A DNA stretch of 64,000 bases from assembly GCA_035275065.1 (NCBI GenBank), contig DATENM010000031.1:95585-159584 (forward strand), read 5' to 3'. Below the pieces are notes generated by a model. That model had not been told where the DNA came from, ran no database searches, and saw only the letters and a list, made by a program, of their open reading frames with translations. Origin of the DNA: Blastocatellia bacterium (lineage in GTDB: Bacteria; Acidobacteriota; Blastocatellia; UBA7656). A program made the position numbers and the translations under genes. Of the stretch, positions 1-7,433 are shown in pieces. Each line of letters opens with the position of its first letter. The first letter of the stretch is position 1.

Positions 1-428
1 CGGAAGGTTTCATAGCCGACGCCGTCTTCGGTCGAAAACGTAAAGCGCGCGCCGATGTCGCCCTGGTTGTCAACGAAGAAGGTCGCAAAGGCGCGATGAT
101 TGGCTTCCAGCAATCGCTGAAACAACTTCTCGCGGTCGGCAACGCGCGCCAGATTGAAATAACGCCCTTTGAATTTCGGGTACGCCGTCAGCACCAGTGT
201 CTGATCGGCGCGCCGCTCGACGTAGAGATCAATGCGGTCGGCGTTCTGGTTATCGGTGCTGGGCACGACCAGCGTGTCGGCGCTGCGCGGGTGCGGCACC
301 GATTGCATCTCCATCTTGTCGAGATAGACCTTGACCGTCTGTATGCTGATGCCCTTCTGCTGCGGCGTCGCAAAGGCGAGCCCCAGCAGCGCCGCGGCCA
401 GTATCAGCATGGCTATAGATCGTTTCAT
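1..428 (-). CDS. Secreted protein, YbjN-like C-terminal region (3' end outside window)
   Basis: The reading frame starts at ATG 428 and is still open at base 1, giving 142 codons. The N-terminus (MKRSIAMLILAAALLGLAFA) is a typical Sec signal peptide, so the protein is exported. A stretch around residues 85-140 alternates hydrophobic and charged residues (NLARVADREKLFQRLLEAN, then FFVDNQGDIGARF) in a way that resembles the YbjN / type III chaperone-like fold; that match is tentative. GGAG lies upstream of the ATG, though spaced somewhat far. The gene follows the methionine-synthesis gene on the same strand with a 74-base gap and could be its distal partner. I cannot assign a function. Confidence 0.6.
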   Translation of the reverse strand, partial: MKRSIAMLILAAALLGLAFATPQQKGISIQTVKVYLDKMEMQSVPHPRSADTLVVPSTDNQNADRIDLYVERRADQTLVLTAYPKFKGRYFNLARVADREKLFQRLLEANHRAFATFFVDNQGDIGARFTFSTEDGVGYETF

Positions 429-502
429 TATCAAATATCTCCGCAATCGTCACCGGTTTCTTGCTGAGGGTATTTTACCGCCAAACGGAAACCGGAAACC
501 AA

Positions 503-2332
503 TCAGAGCACGCTGAAGACGTCGAGCGCATACTGCACCCTGCCGAACGGCGCGCTGACCTGTACGCCCTGCACCAGGTGGCGCACTTCCATCAAAGTTT
601 CGCGGGCGATGGCCAATCCTTCTTCGCGCGCCGCGTCCTTGTCGGTGACCCGCTGCATCCGTTTCAAGATCGCTGGCGGCACGACGACGCCGGGCACTTC
701 GTTGGCCAGGAACTCGGCGTTGCGATAACTGACCAGCGGCCAGATGCCGGCGATCACAGGGATGCGGTAAGGCGCGATGCGCTTCAAAAAGTTTTTTAAC
801 TGCTCGACATCAAACGTCGGCTGCGTGATCGCGAACTCGGCGCCGGCCTCGACCTTCCACTGGAAACGGCGCAACTCGTATTCGAGATCGACGGCGCACG
901 GGTTGACGCCGACGCCGACATAAAACGAGGTCGGGCCGCCGATGGGATTGCCGCCAATGTCCAGGCCGTGATTCAAGCGGTTGACCATGTTGACCAGGCC
1001 GATGGAATCGATGTCGAAGACGGCGGTGGCTTCCGGGTATGGCCCCATCTTCGGCGGGTCGCCGGTGATGATTAAAAAGTTGCGCAGGCCGAGACCGGCA
1101 GCGCCCAGCAGGTCGCTCGTCATGCCGAGCAGGTTGCGGTCCCGGCAACAGTAATGCACCACACATTCGATGCCGACCTGCTGTTCGATGATCGTCGAAA
1201 CCGCCAGCGCCCCCATGCGCGACTGCGCGCGCGGCCCGTCCGGCACGTTGACCGCATCAACCCCCGCCTCTTTCAGCAAGCGCACACTTTCTAACATTTT
1301 CGAGGGGTCGCAGCCTTTCGGCGGCACGATCTCGACCGAAGTGACGAACTGGCCTTCGCAGATTTTCTTAGCGAAAGCGGACTTCTCGGCGCGCGGCGTC
1401 ACCTGAACGCGAGGCGCGGACTCTTCGATGACATAGCCGCTCGCCGCCGGGCGGCCGGGGCGGAGCGCCGCGACGGCGTTGGCAATCTCTTTGATGTGCC
1501 GGGGCGTCGTGCCGCAGCAGCCGCCGACGAACTTGGCGCCGGCCTGAATCAAGCGCTTGGCGTACTTGGCCATGTAATCGGGCGACGCCATGTAGAACAG
1601 CCGCCCGTCCACCTGTCGCGGCAAGCCGCCGTTGGGCTGCGCCGAGAGCTTGCGCCGGGTCACTTCGCGCATCTTTTCGATGGCCGGCAGCATCGTCGCC
1701 GGGCCGACGGAACAGTTCAGGCCGATGACGTCAGCGCCCCACTCGTCCAGCCGCCGTGTGAAGATTTCCGGCGACGTGCCGTAGCTCGTGTTGCCATCAT
1801 TCTGGATGGTGATCTGCGCAACCAGCGGCAGGTCTGTGAGCGAGCGCACGGCGAGTATCGCTTGATGAATCTCGGCGATGTCCGAGAAGGTTTCCAGCAC
1901 CAGCAGGTCAACGCCGCCTTCGACGAGCGCCTGCGCCTGCTCGCGAAAGATGGCCTGCGCTTCTTCGGTCGACGTGGGGCCGTAAGGCTCGATGCGGATG
2001 CCGAGCGGCCCGAGGGCGCCGGCAACGAAGGCGCGGTCGCCGGCGGCTTCGCGGGCGATGCGCACGGCAGCCGCGTTGATGTCGGCCATCTTGTCTTGCA
2101 GGCCGTAGCCGGTCAGCTTGATGCGGTTCGCGCCGTAGGTGTTGGTCTCGATGATGTCAGCGCCGGCCTTCACGTATTCGCGCAGGAGGCCAAGAACGAG
2201 GTCGGCGTTCGTCAGGTTCAGCTCATCATAACAGCGGTTGATATAGACGCCGCGCGCATAGAGCATCGTCCCCATCGCGCCGTCGAAGACGTAGACACGG
2301 TCATCGGTGACTGCGTTGCGAAAATCTTTCAT
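503..2332 (-). CDS. Bifunctional homocysteine S-methyltransferase / methylenetetrahydrofolate reductase
   Basis: A fusion of two one-carbon enzymes, 609 residues. Residues 1-300 are a cobalamin-independent homocysteine S-methyltransferase domain: DGAMGTML at the start, ETNTYGANR, LNCSVGP, and the zinc ligand motif FVGGCCGTTPRHI near residue 265. Residues about 320-609 are a MetF-like FAD (beta/alpha)8 barrel (SVEIVPPKG, NFLIITGDPP, EFAITQPTFD). This architecture is known from Bacillus YitJ-type proteins. It would make methyl-tetrahydrofolate and methylate homocysteine to methionine in the cytoplasm. The leader carries a promoter, a palindrome, a SAM-II-like aptamer and a terminator, so end-product control by S-adenosylmethionine fits the enzyme. 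No strong Shine-Dalgarno precedes the ATG; the terminator stem ends 16 bases before it. Confidence 0.93.
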   Translation of the reverse strand: MKDFRNAVTDDRVYVFDGAMGTMLYARGVYINRCYDELNLTNADLVLGLLREYVKAGADIIETNTYGANRIKLTGYGLQDKMADINAAAVRIAREAAGDRAFVAGALGPLGIRIEPYGPTSTEEAQAIFREQAQALVEGGVDLLVLETFSDIAEIHQAILAVRSLTDLPLVAQITIQNDGNTSYGTSPEIFTRRLDEWGADVIGLNCSVGPATMLPAIEKMREVTRRKLSAQPNGGLPRQVDGRLFYMASPDYMAKYAKRLIQAGAKFVGGCCGTTPRHIKEIANAVAALRPGRPAASGYVIEESAPRVQVTPRAEKSAFAKKICEGQFVTSVEIVPPKGCDPSKMLESVRLLKEAGVDAVNVPDGPRAQSRMGALAVSTIIEQQVGIECVVHYCCRDRNLLGMTSDLLGAAGLGLRNFLIITGDPPKMGPYPEATAVFDIDSIGLVNMVNRLNHGLDIGGNPIGGPTSFYVGVGVNPCAVDLEYELRRFQWKVEAGAEFAITQPTFDVEQLKNFLKRIAPYRIPVIAGIWPLVSYRNAEFLANEVPGVVVPPAILKRMQRVTDKDAAREEGLAIARETLMEVRHLVQGVQVSAPFGRVQYALDVFSVL

Positions 2333-2341
2333 AAAGCAAAA

Positions 2342-2371
2342 TCAAAAGCCCCGCGCTAAACTGCGCGGGGC
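2342..2371 (-). terminator. Intrinsic terminator in the methionine gene leader
   Basis: Reading the minus strand, bases 2371-2363 (GCCCCGCGC) pair with 2356-2348 (GCGCGGGGC) across the loop AGTTTA. This 9-bp GC stem is followed by CTTTTGATTTT. It lies between the aptamer and the start codon, the right place for transcription attenuation. The loop side contains GTTTAGC (2361-2355), an exact complement of GCTAAAC (2390-2384) in the aptamer core, so a competing 7-bp antiterminator can be drawn. Confidence 0.8.
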
Positions 2372-2378
2372 CGAATCC

Positions 2379-2430
2379 GGGCTGTTTAGCAGTCTTTTTA
2401 CGTGGAGCAAGTTGCCTGAAATCGCCACGT
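2379..2430 (-). promoter_or_regulatory. SAM-II-like riboswitch aptamer
   Basis: Minus strand: a 6-bp P1 stem ACGTGG (2430-2425) with CCACGT (2405-2400) encloses a loop that begins with CGATTT and ends with TTGCT. It is followed by an A-rich linker and GCTAAA (2390-2385). P1, GAUUU, UUGC and the 3' GCUAAA in this order are the recalled hallmarks of the SAM-II (SAM_alpha) class. Loop bases GGC (2416-2414) can pair with GCC (2382-2380), consistent with the class pseudoknot; where the Sargasso-sea reference has CC with GG, this one has GG with CC, a compensatory change. It controls a methionine-synthesis gene, the expected target. Made by eye, not by covariance model. Confidence 0.78.
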
Positions 2431-2433
2431 TAA

Positions 2434-2451
2434 ATTGTCAACGTTGACAAT
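2434..2451. promoter_or_regulatory. Perfect 18-bp palindrome, candidate operator
   Basis: ATTGTCAACGTTGACAAT is an exact dyad. It covers the proposed -10 element and transcription start of the methionine gene promoter, the classical place for a repressor. No regulator for it is seen in the window. Confidence 0.6.
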
Positions 2452-2477
2452 GTACACGCCGCGACGATGCAAGTCAA
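2449..2477 (-). promoter_or_regulatory. Sigma-70-type promoter of the methionine gene
   Basis: Minus strand TTGACT (2477-2472), 17-base spacer, TACATT (2454-2449). The predicted start near 2442 puts the aptamer P1 about 12 bases into the transcript. The arrangement promoter, aptamer, terminator, gene is compact and self-consistent. Confidence 0.65.
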
Positions 2478-2579
2478 TTGTAGGGTAGTGGGGCCAAGGT
2501 GTATTGAGCAGGGGCAGCCGTTGCGGCAGGCGAATTGAATGATCACGCTGCCGCAGATGCGCCGGTCCCTTGAGCGGCT

Positions 2580-3692
2580 TTAGATCAATTGATCTATGGG
2601 CGTGTACGGCAAGCCCTGATCTTCGGCGACCGCTTCATAAACCACTTTGCCCCGATAGGTGTTGACGCCCTGCCTCAGGTGCGCGTCGCGGCGGAAGGCT
2701 TCTTCCGGCCCATGCTTCGCCAGCTTCAAGGCAAACGGCAGCGTCACGTTCGTCAGCGCGAATGTCGAGGTGCGCGGCACCGCGCCCGGCATGTTGGTGA
2801 CGCCATAATGCAGGACGTTCTCGACATAGTAAGTCGGCGCGCTGTGCGTCGTCGGCTTCGTCGTTTCGATGCAACCGCCCTGATCAACCGCCACGTCAAC
2901 GATCACCGAGCCGCGCGGCATGTTTTTCAGCATCTCGCGGGTCACCAGCTTCGGAGCCGCCGCGCCCGGCACCAGCACCGCGCCGACCACCAGGTCCGAA
3001 GCCGCTACCGATTCGGCGATGGTGTAAGGGTTTGACGCCAGTGTGCGTATGCGGCTGCCGAAAATGTCATCGAGATAGCGCAAGCGTTCAAGGTCGCGAT
3101 CAATGATAATCACCGCCGCGCCGAGGCCCACGGCCATCTTTGCGGCGTTGGTGCCGACCACGCCGCCGCCGATGATCGTCACGCGGCCCGGCGCTACACC
3201 CGGCACGCCGCCCAGCAAAACGCCGCGCCCGCCGTTGATCTTCTCAAGATAAAACGCGCCGACCTGCACGGACATGCGGCCCGCGACTTCGCTCATCGGC
3301 GTCAGCAGCGGCAGGTGGCCCTGGTCGTTGGTGATCGTTTCGTAGGCGACGCCGATGACGCCGCTATCAACCATCGCTTTCGTCAGCTCGCGCGCCGGCG
3401 CCAGGTGCAGGTAAGTAAAGAGCATCAGGTCTTCGCGCAGGAAGCCGTACTCGGAAGCAATTGGCTCCTTGACCTTAACGACCATGTTGGCGCGCGACCA
3501 GACCTCTTCAGCCGTGTCGAGCATCTCGCCGCCGGCCTGGACGAACTCTGCATCCAGGATGCCTGAGCCTTCGCCGGCGCTCTTCTGCACAATGACTCGA
3601 TGTCCCGCATCCGTGAGCGCCTTGACGCCAGCAGGCACCAGCCCGACGCGAGACTCGTTGTCTTTCACTTCTTTCGGTAATCCGACGATCAT
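2580..3692 (-). CDS. ald: Alanine dehydrogenase
   Basis: 370 residues, the full length of the family. It interconverts L-alanine and pyruvate plus ammonia with NAD(H) in the cytoplasm. It starts with the usual [20 protein letters not shown]. Catalytic Lys in KVKEPI and His in LFTYLHLAP are present, the Rossmann glycine motif is [10 protein letters not shown], and the conserved acidic residue is in [15 protein letters not shown] lies six bases before the ATG. The leader contains an inverted array of GTCAGGA-type heptamers that ends almost at the Shine-Dalgarno. The aldehyde dehydrogenase gene lies upstream on the same strand, on the far side of that element. Confidence 0.95.
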   Translation of the reverse strand: MIVGLPKEVKDNESRVGLVPAGVKALTDAGHRVIVQKSAGEGSGILDAEFVQAGGEMLDTAEEVWSRANMVVKVKEPIASEYGFLREDLMLFTYLHLAPARELTKAMVDSGVIGVAYETITNDQGHLPLLTPMSEVAGRMSVQVGAFYLEKINGGRGVLLGGVPGVAPGRVTIIGGGVVGTNAAKMAVGLGAAVIIIDRDLERLRYLDDIFGSRIRTLASNPYTIAESVAASDLVVGAVLVPGAAAPKLVTREMLKNMPRGSVIVDVAVDQGGCIETTKPTTHSAPTYYVENVLHYGVTNMPGAVPRTSTFALTNVTLPFALKLAKHGPEEAFRRDAHLRQGVNTYRGKVVYEAVAEDQGLPYTPIDQLI

Positions 3693-3703
3693 GATGTCTC
3701 CTT

Positions 3704-3823
3704 GAAGGGAGTCAGGAGTCAGGAGTCAGAAGTCAGAATGGAAAGGAGAATCGGCGGTAGTGAGCGACCTCGTCGCGTCTCCTTCTTCATTCTGACTCCT
3801 GACTTCTGACTCCTGACTTCTTC
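3704..3823. repeat. Inverted array of GTCAGGA/GTCAGAA heptamers
   Basis: Left arm 3704-3748 holds four tandem units of GTCAGGA or GTCAGAA; right arm 3779-3823 holds the complementary TCCTGAC/TTCTGAC units, with a 30-base unrelated loop between. The arms can fold into one long hairpin in RNA or a cruciform in DNA. It fills the whole gap between the aldehyde dehydrogenase stop and the alanine dehydrogenase Shine-Dalgarno, so it is part of the ald leader if the two are co-transcribed. Confidence 0.9.
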
Positions 3824-3824
3824 T

Positions 3825-5354
3825 TTATCCAATCCCACTGGTGATGGTGTCGATCTGCGCGCGTTGCAGCTTGCCTGAATAATCAACGTAGACGGCTTTC
3901 CATTCCGAGAAGATGTCTAAGACCTGCGTGCCGCCTTCGCGGTGGCCGTTCCCCGTCGCCTTGGTGCCGCCGAACGGCAGATGGACTTCGGCGCCGATGG
4001 TCGAAGCATTGACATAGAAGATGCCGGTCTGCACGTCTTCCATGGCGCGGAAAGCGCGATTCGTGTCGCGCGTGTAGATCGAAGCCGACAACCCATAGCG
4101 GACGCCGTTGGCAATCTCGATGGCGTGGTCGAGGTCGCGGCATTCGATGACCGAAACGACCGGCCCAAAAATCTCTTCCTGGGCGATGCGCATCTCTGGC
4201 CGCACGCTGGCAAACACCGTCGGCTCGATGAAGTAGCCGTACTTGAGATCGCCGCGCTCGGCGCGCTTGCCGCCCGCGAGCAGCTTCGCTTTGTCTTCGC
4301 GCTGGCCGATCTCGATGTAACTCAAAATCTTTTCCATCGCCTCTTGATTGATCACCGGGCCGACGTCCGCTTTGTCGCTCAGGCCGTTGCCCAATCGCAG
4401 AGACTTCGCGCCGTCAACGAGCAGGCTGGTGAACTTCTTGGCGACCTTCTTATGAACGACGACGCGCGAGGCTGCCGTGCAGCGCTGCCCGGAAGTGCCG
4501 AAGGCGCCCCACAAGACGCCTTCGACGGCAAGCTCGAGGTCGGCGTCTTCCATGACCATCACGACGTTCTTGCCGCCCATTTCGAGCGAGCAAATCTTAT
4601 CGCTGGCCGCCGCCGCCTGGCCGACGATGCGGCCCACGTCGGTCGAGCCGGTGAACGATACCAGGCGGACTTTCGGATGATTGACGAGCGCCGCGCCCGC
4701 CGCTTCGCCGTAGCCGCTGACGATGTTGACGACGCCCGGCGGCACGCCGGCTTCCGTCAGCACCTCGACGAAGTTGTAGGTCGAAAGCGGCGTGTCTTCC
4801 GCGGGCTTGATGACCACGGTGTTGCCGCAGACGAGCGCCGGCAGAATCTTCCACGAAGGGATGGCCATCGGAAAATTCCACGGCGTGATCAGCGCGCAGA
4901 CGCCGATGGGCTCGCGCACGCACATGGCGTACTTGCTCGGCAGCTCGGCCTTCGTCGTGAAGCCGTGCAGGCGGCGGCCCTCGCCGGCGATGAAGTAGGT
5001 CATGTCAATCGCTTCCTGCACGTCGCCGCTGGTCTCTTTCACGACCTTGCCCATCTCGCGCGTCATGGCGCGGGCAAACTCGTCTTTGCGCCGAGTCAAC
5101 AACTCGCCGGCGCGAAAGAGAATCTCGGCGCGGCGCGGCGCCGGCAGCTTGCGCCATTTCTGGAAGGCGGCGGCGGCGGCCTGCACCGCCCGGTCGGCGT
5201 CTTCGGGAGCCGAGGCCGGGAACCGTCCGACCAGCTCGCGGGTGTCTGCCGGGTTGCGGTTTTCGATGTAATCACCGGATGACGGCGCGACCCATTCGCC
5301 GTTGATATAATTGCGATAGGTGTCGGTTTTCACCTTGCTGGCGGGCTTAGCCAT
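3825..5354 (-). CDS. NAD(P)-dependent aldehyde dehydrogenase
   Basis: 509 residues with the start at ATG 5354 ([21 protein letters not shown]), chosen because GGGAGG stands 10 bases before it; the frame stays open further upstream but that part belongs to the cytochrome gene in another frame. Signature residues: PWNFP in the cofactor site, catalytic Glu in LEMGGKN, nucleophile Cys in [10 protein letters not shown], and [10 protein letters not shown]. Closest in feel to alpha-ketoglutarate semialdehyde or other semialdehyde dehydrogenases of the YcbD type, but the substrate cannot be read from the sequence. The first 25 bases overlap the 3' end of the upstream cytochrome gene, suggesting co-translation. 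Confidence 0.9.
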   Translation of the reverse strand: MAKPASKVKTDTYRNYINGEWVAPSSGDYIENRNPADTRELVGRFPASAPEDADRAVQAAAAAFQKWRKLPAPRRAEILFRAGELLTRRKDEFARAMTREMGKVVKETSGDVQEAIDMTYFIAGEGRRLHGFTTKAELPSKYAMCVREPIGVCALITPWNFPMAIPSWKILPALVCGNTVVIKPAEDTPLSTYNFVEVLTEAGVPPGVVNIVSGYGEAAGAALVNHPKVRLVSFTGSTDVGRIVGQAAAASDKICSLEMGGKNVVMVMEDADLELAVEGVLWGAFGTSGQRCTAASRVVVHKKVAKKFTSLLVDGAKSLRLGNGLSDKADVGPVINQEAMEKILSYIEIGQREDKAKLLAGGKRAERGDLKYGYFIEPTVFASVRPEMRIAQEEIFGPVVSVIECRDLDHAIEIANGVRYGLSASIYTRDTNRAFRAMEDVQTGIFYVNASTIGAEVHLPFGGTKATGNGHREGGTQVLDIFSEWKAVYVDYSGKLQRAQIDTITSGIG

Positions 5355-5674
5355 AACGAAGTAACCTCCCTGGTTGTTGGTGTGATGAAGATGGCAGGCG
5401 CGGCGCTCTGGTCGGGATATTTGTGGCACACATAACACGGCGTCGTCTGGTCGGGCGGTTTGCCCTTTTTGGGATGGCGCGGCGACATCGGCGCGACGCC
5501 GGCATCGGGCGCGTGACAGGCCCAGCAAGCTTCGCGCTTGGTGTCGCGGGTGACCGCTGTATGTTCGGGCCGCACATTGAGCGGCGGCGCTTTGCGGCTG
5601 ACAAGCCATAGGAAGGTGAAGAGTCCGACGACGCCCAGCGCGATGAGCAAAAACCAGAGGTCTTTCTTATTCAT
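5330..5674 (-). CDS. Small membrane-anchored c-type cytochrome with two CXXCH motifs
   Basis: 114 residues. Residues 5-25 ([20 protein letters not shown]) form one membrane helix, followed by a periplasmic part with two haem-binding sites, CWACH near residue 51 and CYVCH near 80. This is the pattern of small multihaem electron-transfer proteins. The C-terminal 15 residues read through the ribosome binding site of the aldehyde dehydrogenase and may not be structured. A membrane cytochrome translationally joined to a soluble dehydrogenase is unusual; whether they work together is unknown. The start codon has no obvious Shine-Dalgarno. Confidence 0.72.
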   Translation of the reverse strand: MNKKDLWFLLIALGVVGLFTFLWLVSRKAPPLNVRPEHTAVTRDTKREACWACHAPDAGVAPMSPRHPKKGKPPDQTTPCYVCHKYPDQSAAPAIFITPTTREVTSLWLSPPAR

Positions 5675-6104
5675 AAAGCTTCGAGCCGTAACTCGTGCGG
5701 GTACATCCTAAATGGCGAATCTAACAAAGCGCACATGGGGTGTCAAGAAAGGCCGGATGCGGGCCAGGGTCTATTCATTCTCCGGACTTGAACCGCCAAG
5801 ACGCCAAGGACGCCAAGAGAACACAGAGCTTTTCTTGGCGGTCTTGGCGTCTTGGCGGTTTATATCCCCATGGTTATTCGAGAATGAATAGGCCCTGGGA
5901 TGCGGGCAAAAGCCAGGGGGCAAAAGATAAAGGGGCAAAAATGATTGACGGAAGCCAGAATAAATCCTGTCTCGCGGGCGGCGCGTAGAGTCATTGGCCA
6001 TTCGTCGGGCGCGGGCATCGCCGCCCAGGCTTTGACGTTTGGCTTCCGGCCGATTACTTTTATGCTCGTTGCGCAAACGGGCAAAACAACCAAGGAGACA
6101 AACA
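5675..6104. other. 430-base gene-free stretch
   Basis: Apart from the miniature element at 5765-5897 and its flanking direct repeats, the remaining 200 bases up to the next start codon show nothing recognisable. The small frames that cross it have no ribosome binding site and pass through the repeat arms. Confidence 0.5.
5765..5897. mobile_element. 133-bp MITE-like element with terminal inverted repeats and 10-bp target duplication
   Basis: The ends are 18-bp inverted repeats, CAGGGTCTATTCATTCTC (5765-5782) and its complement at 5880-5897 with one mismatch. The 10-mer GGATGCGGGC occurs directly before the left end (5755-5764) and directly after the right end (5898-5907), the footprint of a transposition event. 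Inside, arms 5791-5818 and 5833-5860 form an inverted array of GCCAAGAC-type units (28 bases, two mismatches). It encodes nothing and would need a transposase from elsewhere. Confidence 0.75.
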
Positions 6105-6599
6105 ATGAACCGACCCGTGAAAGCCCTTCTCGCCCTGACGCTGACGTTGATGGTTGTGCTGATTGGCGCGGCCCAAGCCAAAGCGCCCGCCCGGCAAGCC
6201 GGCGGTGACGCCGAATTCAGAAAGCTCATCACAGACTACTACGCCGACTGGAGCAAGTTTAACACCGACGCGCCTGCGAAGTATTACGCCAAAGACGCCG
6301 ACCTCATCTTCTTCGACATCGCGCCGATGAAGTACACCAGTTGGAAAGAGTATAGCGAGGGCGTGCAGAAATATTTCTTCGCCACGGCCAACAGCGCCAC
6401 GCTGACGCCGAACATGAACGACTTGAAAATCACCCGGCGCGGCAATGTCGCCTGGACGACGGTGACCTTTCGCCTCTCGATTGCGCCGAAAGCCGGCGGC
6501 ACACAAGCGCTGGACGCGCGCCACACGGCCATCTGGGAGCGGCGCGGCGGTCACTGGCTGATCGTCCACGAGCATGTCAGCGTGCCGCTGCCCGGATAA
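6105..6599 (+). CDS. Secreted SnoaL/DUF4440-like (NTF2-fold) protein
   Basis: 164 residues from ATG 6105, with AAGGAG eight bases before it. Residues 1-26 are a signal peptide ending near AQA. The mature part (FRKLITDYYADWSKFN, then YYAKDADLIFFD, ending WERRGGHWLIVHEHVS) has the spacing of the SnoaL-like / DUF4440 branch of the NTF2 superfamily, which folds as a cone binding small hydrophobic ligands. Many such proteins are exported in soil bacteria without known substrates. It stands alone between two non-coding regions. Confidence 0.8.
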   Translation: MNRPVKALLALTLTLMVVLIGAAQAKAPARQAGGDAEFRKLITDYYADWSKFNTDAPAKYYAKDADLIFFDIAPMKYTSWKEYSEGVQKYFFATANSATLTPNMNDLKITRRGNVAWTTVTFRLSIAPKAGGTQALDARHTAIWERRGGHWLIVHEHVSVPLPG

Positions 6600-7433
6600 G
6601 TCGGACGGCGTGACCTGCGCCCCGAGCGCCGGGGCACAAAGCCGGGAGGACGCCAGGGCGATCAGGGACTTAGTCTTTCGCGGCAGGCTTTTCGCCTTTC
6701 CACCCTGGCGTCTATCTTCCGCGCTTGTCTCCTCAGCACTTGTCGAGCCAGCCCGCTGTAGGCCGGCCCGCGGTTTTGTAATGTACGCCACCTATCATAA
6801 CAAGGGTTCGATTCGCCGTGGCATGGATACTTCAGTACCAGGTGTGGATACCACGGTCCGAGATAATGGCAATTCGATTCCCACTTAATTTCCATCAGCG
6901 CACCGTGCCGTCGAGCCGCGTGGCCCGGCCCGAATGGTAATAAACATTATAAGTATCCCCCACGAGTGACTTAGCTTTTAAGAACCGGGCTGCGCATTCT
7001 CGTTGTAATTCATGGCACATTAGATGCTCTTAGGAGAGTCGGCAACACTGACGTTCAGGAGTTGCTTTGATCCACTGACCGACTAGAAACGGGTCGGGAG
7101 ATGAGTAGGGCAGCCGCGTTGCTGCGGAATGAAACGCGTCGTTCCCACCTACACGCGCCCTTTGGATTCAAGATCGCTTCACCGAGAGGTCACGCTCTCA
7201 CACTCGGCGCTCCGGATAAGGACCTCTCGCCAACTGAACCGTCAATACACCGCACGCGGGCCTGCTGAACTTTACGGAGCGGGCGCGGTCCATACAGTCC
7301 AGGTTGCTGCCCGATGGCGGACAGGGAAACTTGTGCGTCAGGGCGGCGCCGGCGGCTGATCAGTCCTTTCACGGCGACAGCCGCCGAGAGAGAACAGGTG
7401 TTGTCAAAAACCCGCCCTGACGGAGGTATTGTC
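6600..7433. other. 834-base non-coding stretch before the RHS gene
   Basis: Besides the inverted repeat at 6649-6712 I see no gene. It is less GC-rich in the middle (about 6790-7080) than the flanks. No tRNA fold, aptamer core or good promoter could be fixed by eye. Short frames here lack Shine-Dalgarno sequences. It may be a long regulated leader of the RHS gene or debris of an insertion. Confidence 0.45.
6649..6712. repeat. Inverted repeat downstream of the NTF2-like gene
   Basis: GACGCCAGGG (6649-6658) and CCCTGGCGTC (6703-6712) are exact complements 44 bases apart. It could act as a weak terminator or be a degenerate member of the intergenic repeats; there is no T-run. Confidence 0.4.

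Noticed and set aside
5355..5609. Longer N-terminus for the aldehyde dehydrogenase
   Set aside because: The extension is the shadow of the cytochrome gene in another frame and has no ribosome site; ATG 5354 has GGGAGG.
6800..6822. GGTTCGATTC, similar to a tRNA T-loop
   Set aside because: The flanking bases do not form a T-stem, and no acceptor or anticodon arm can be drawn around it.
7129..7359. 76-codon frame before the RHS gene
   Set aside because: No Shine-Dalgarno, Arg-rich random composition and no continuation into the RHS frame.
6600..7433. Cyclic-di-GMP or cobalamin riboswitch in the long leader
   Set aside because: I looked for the conserved cores of both and found none.
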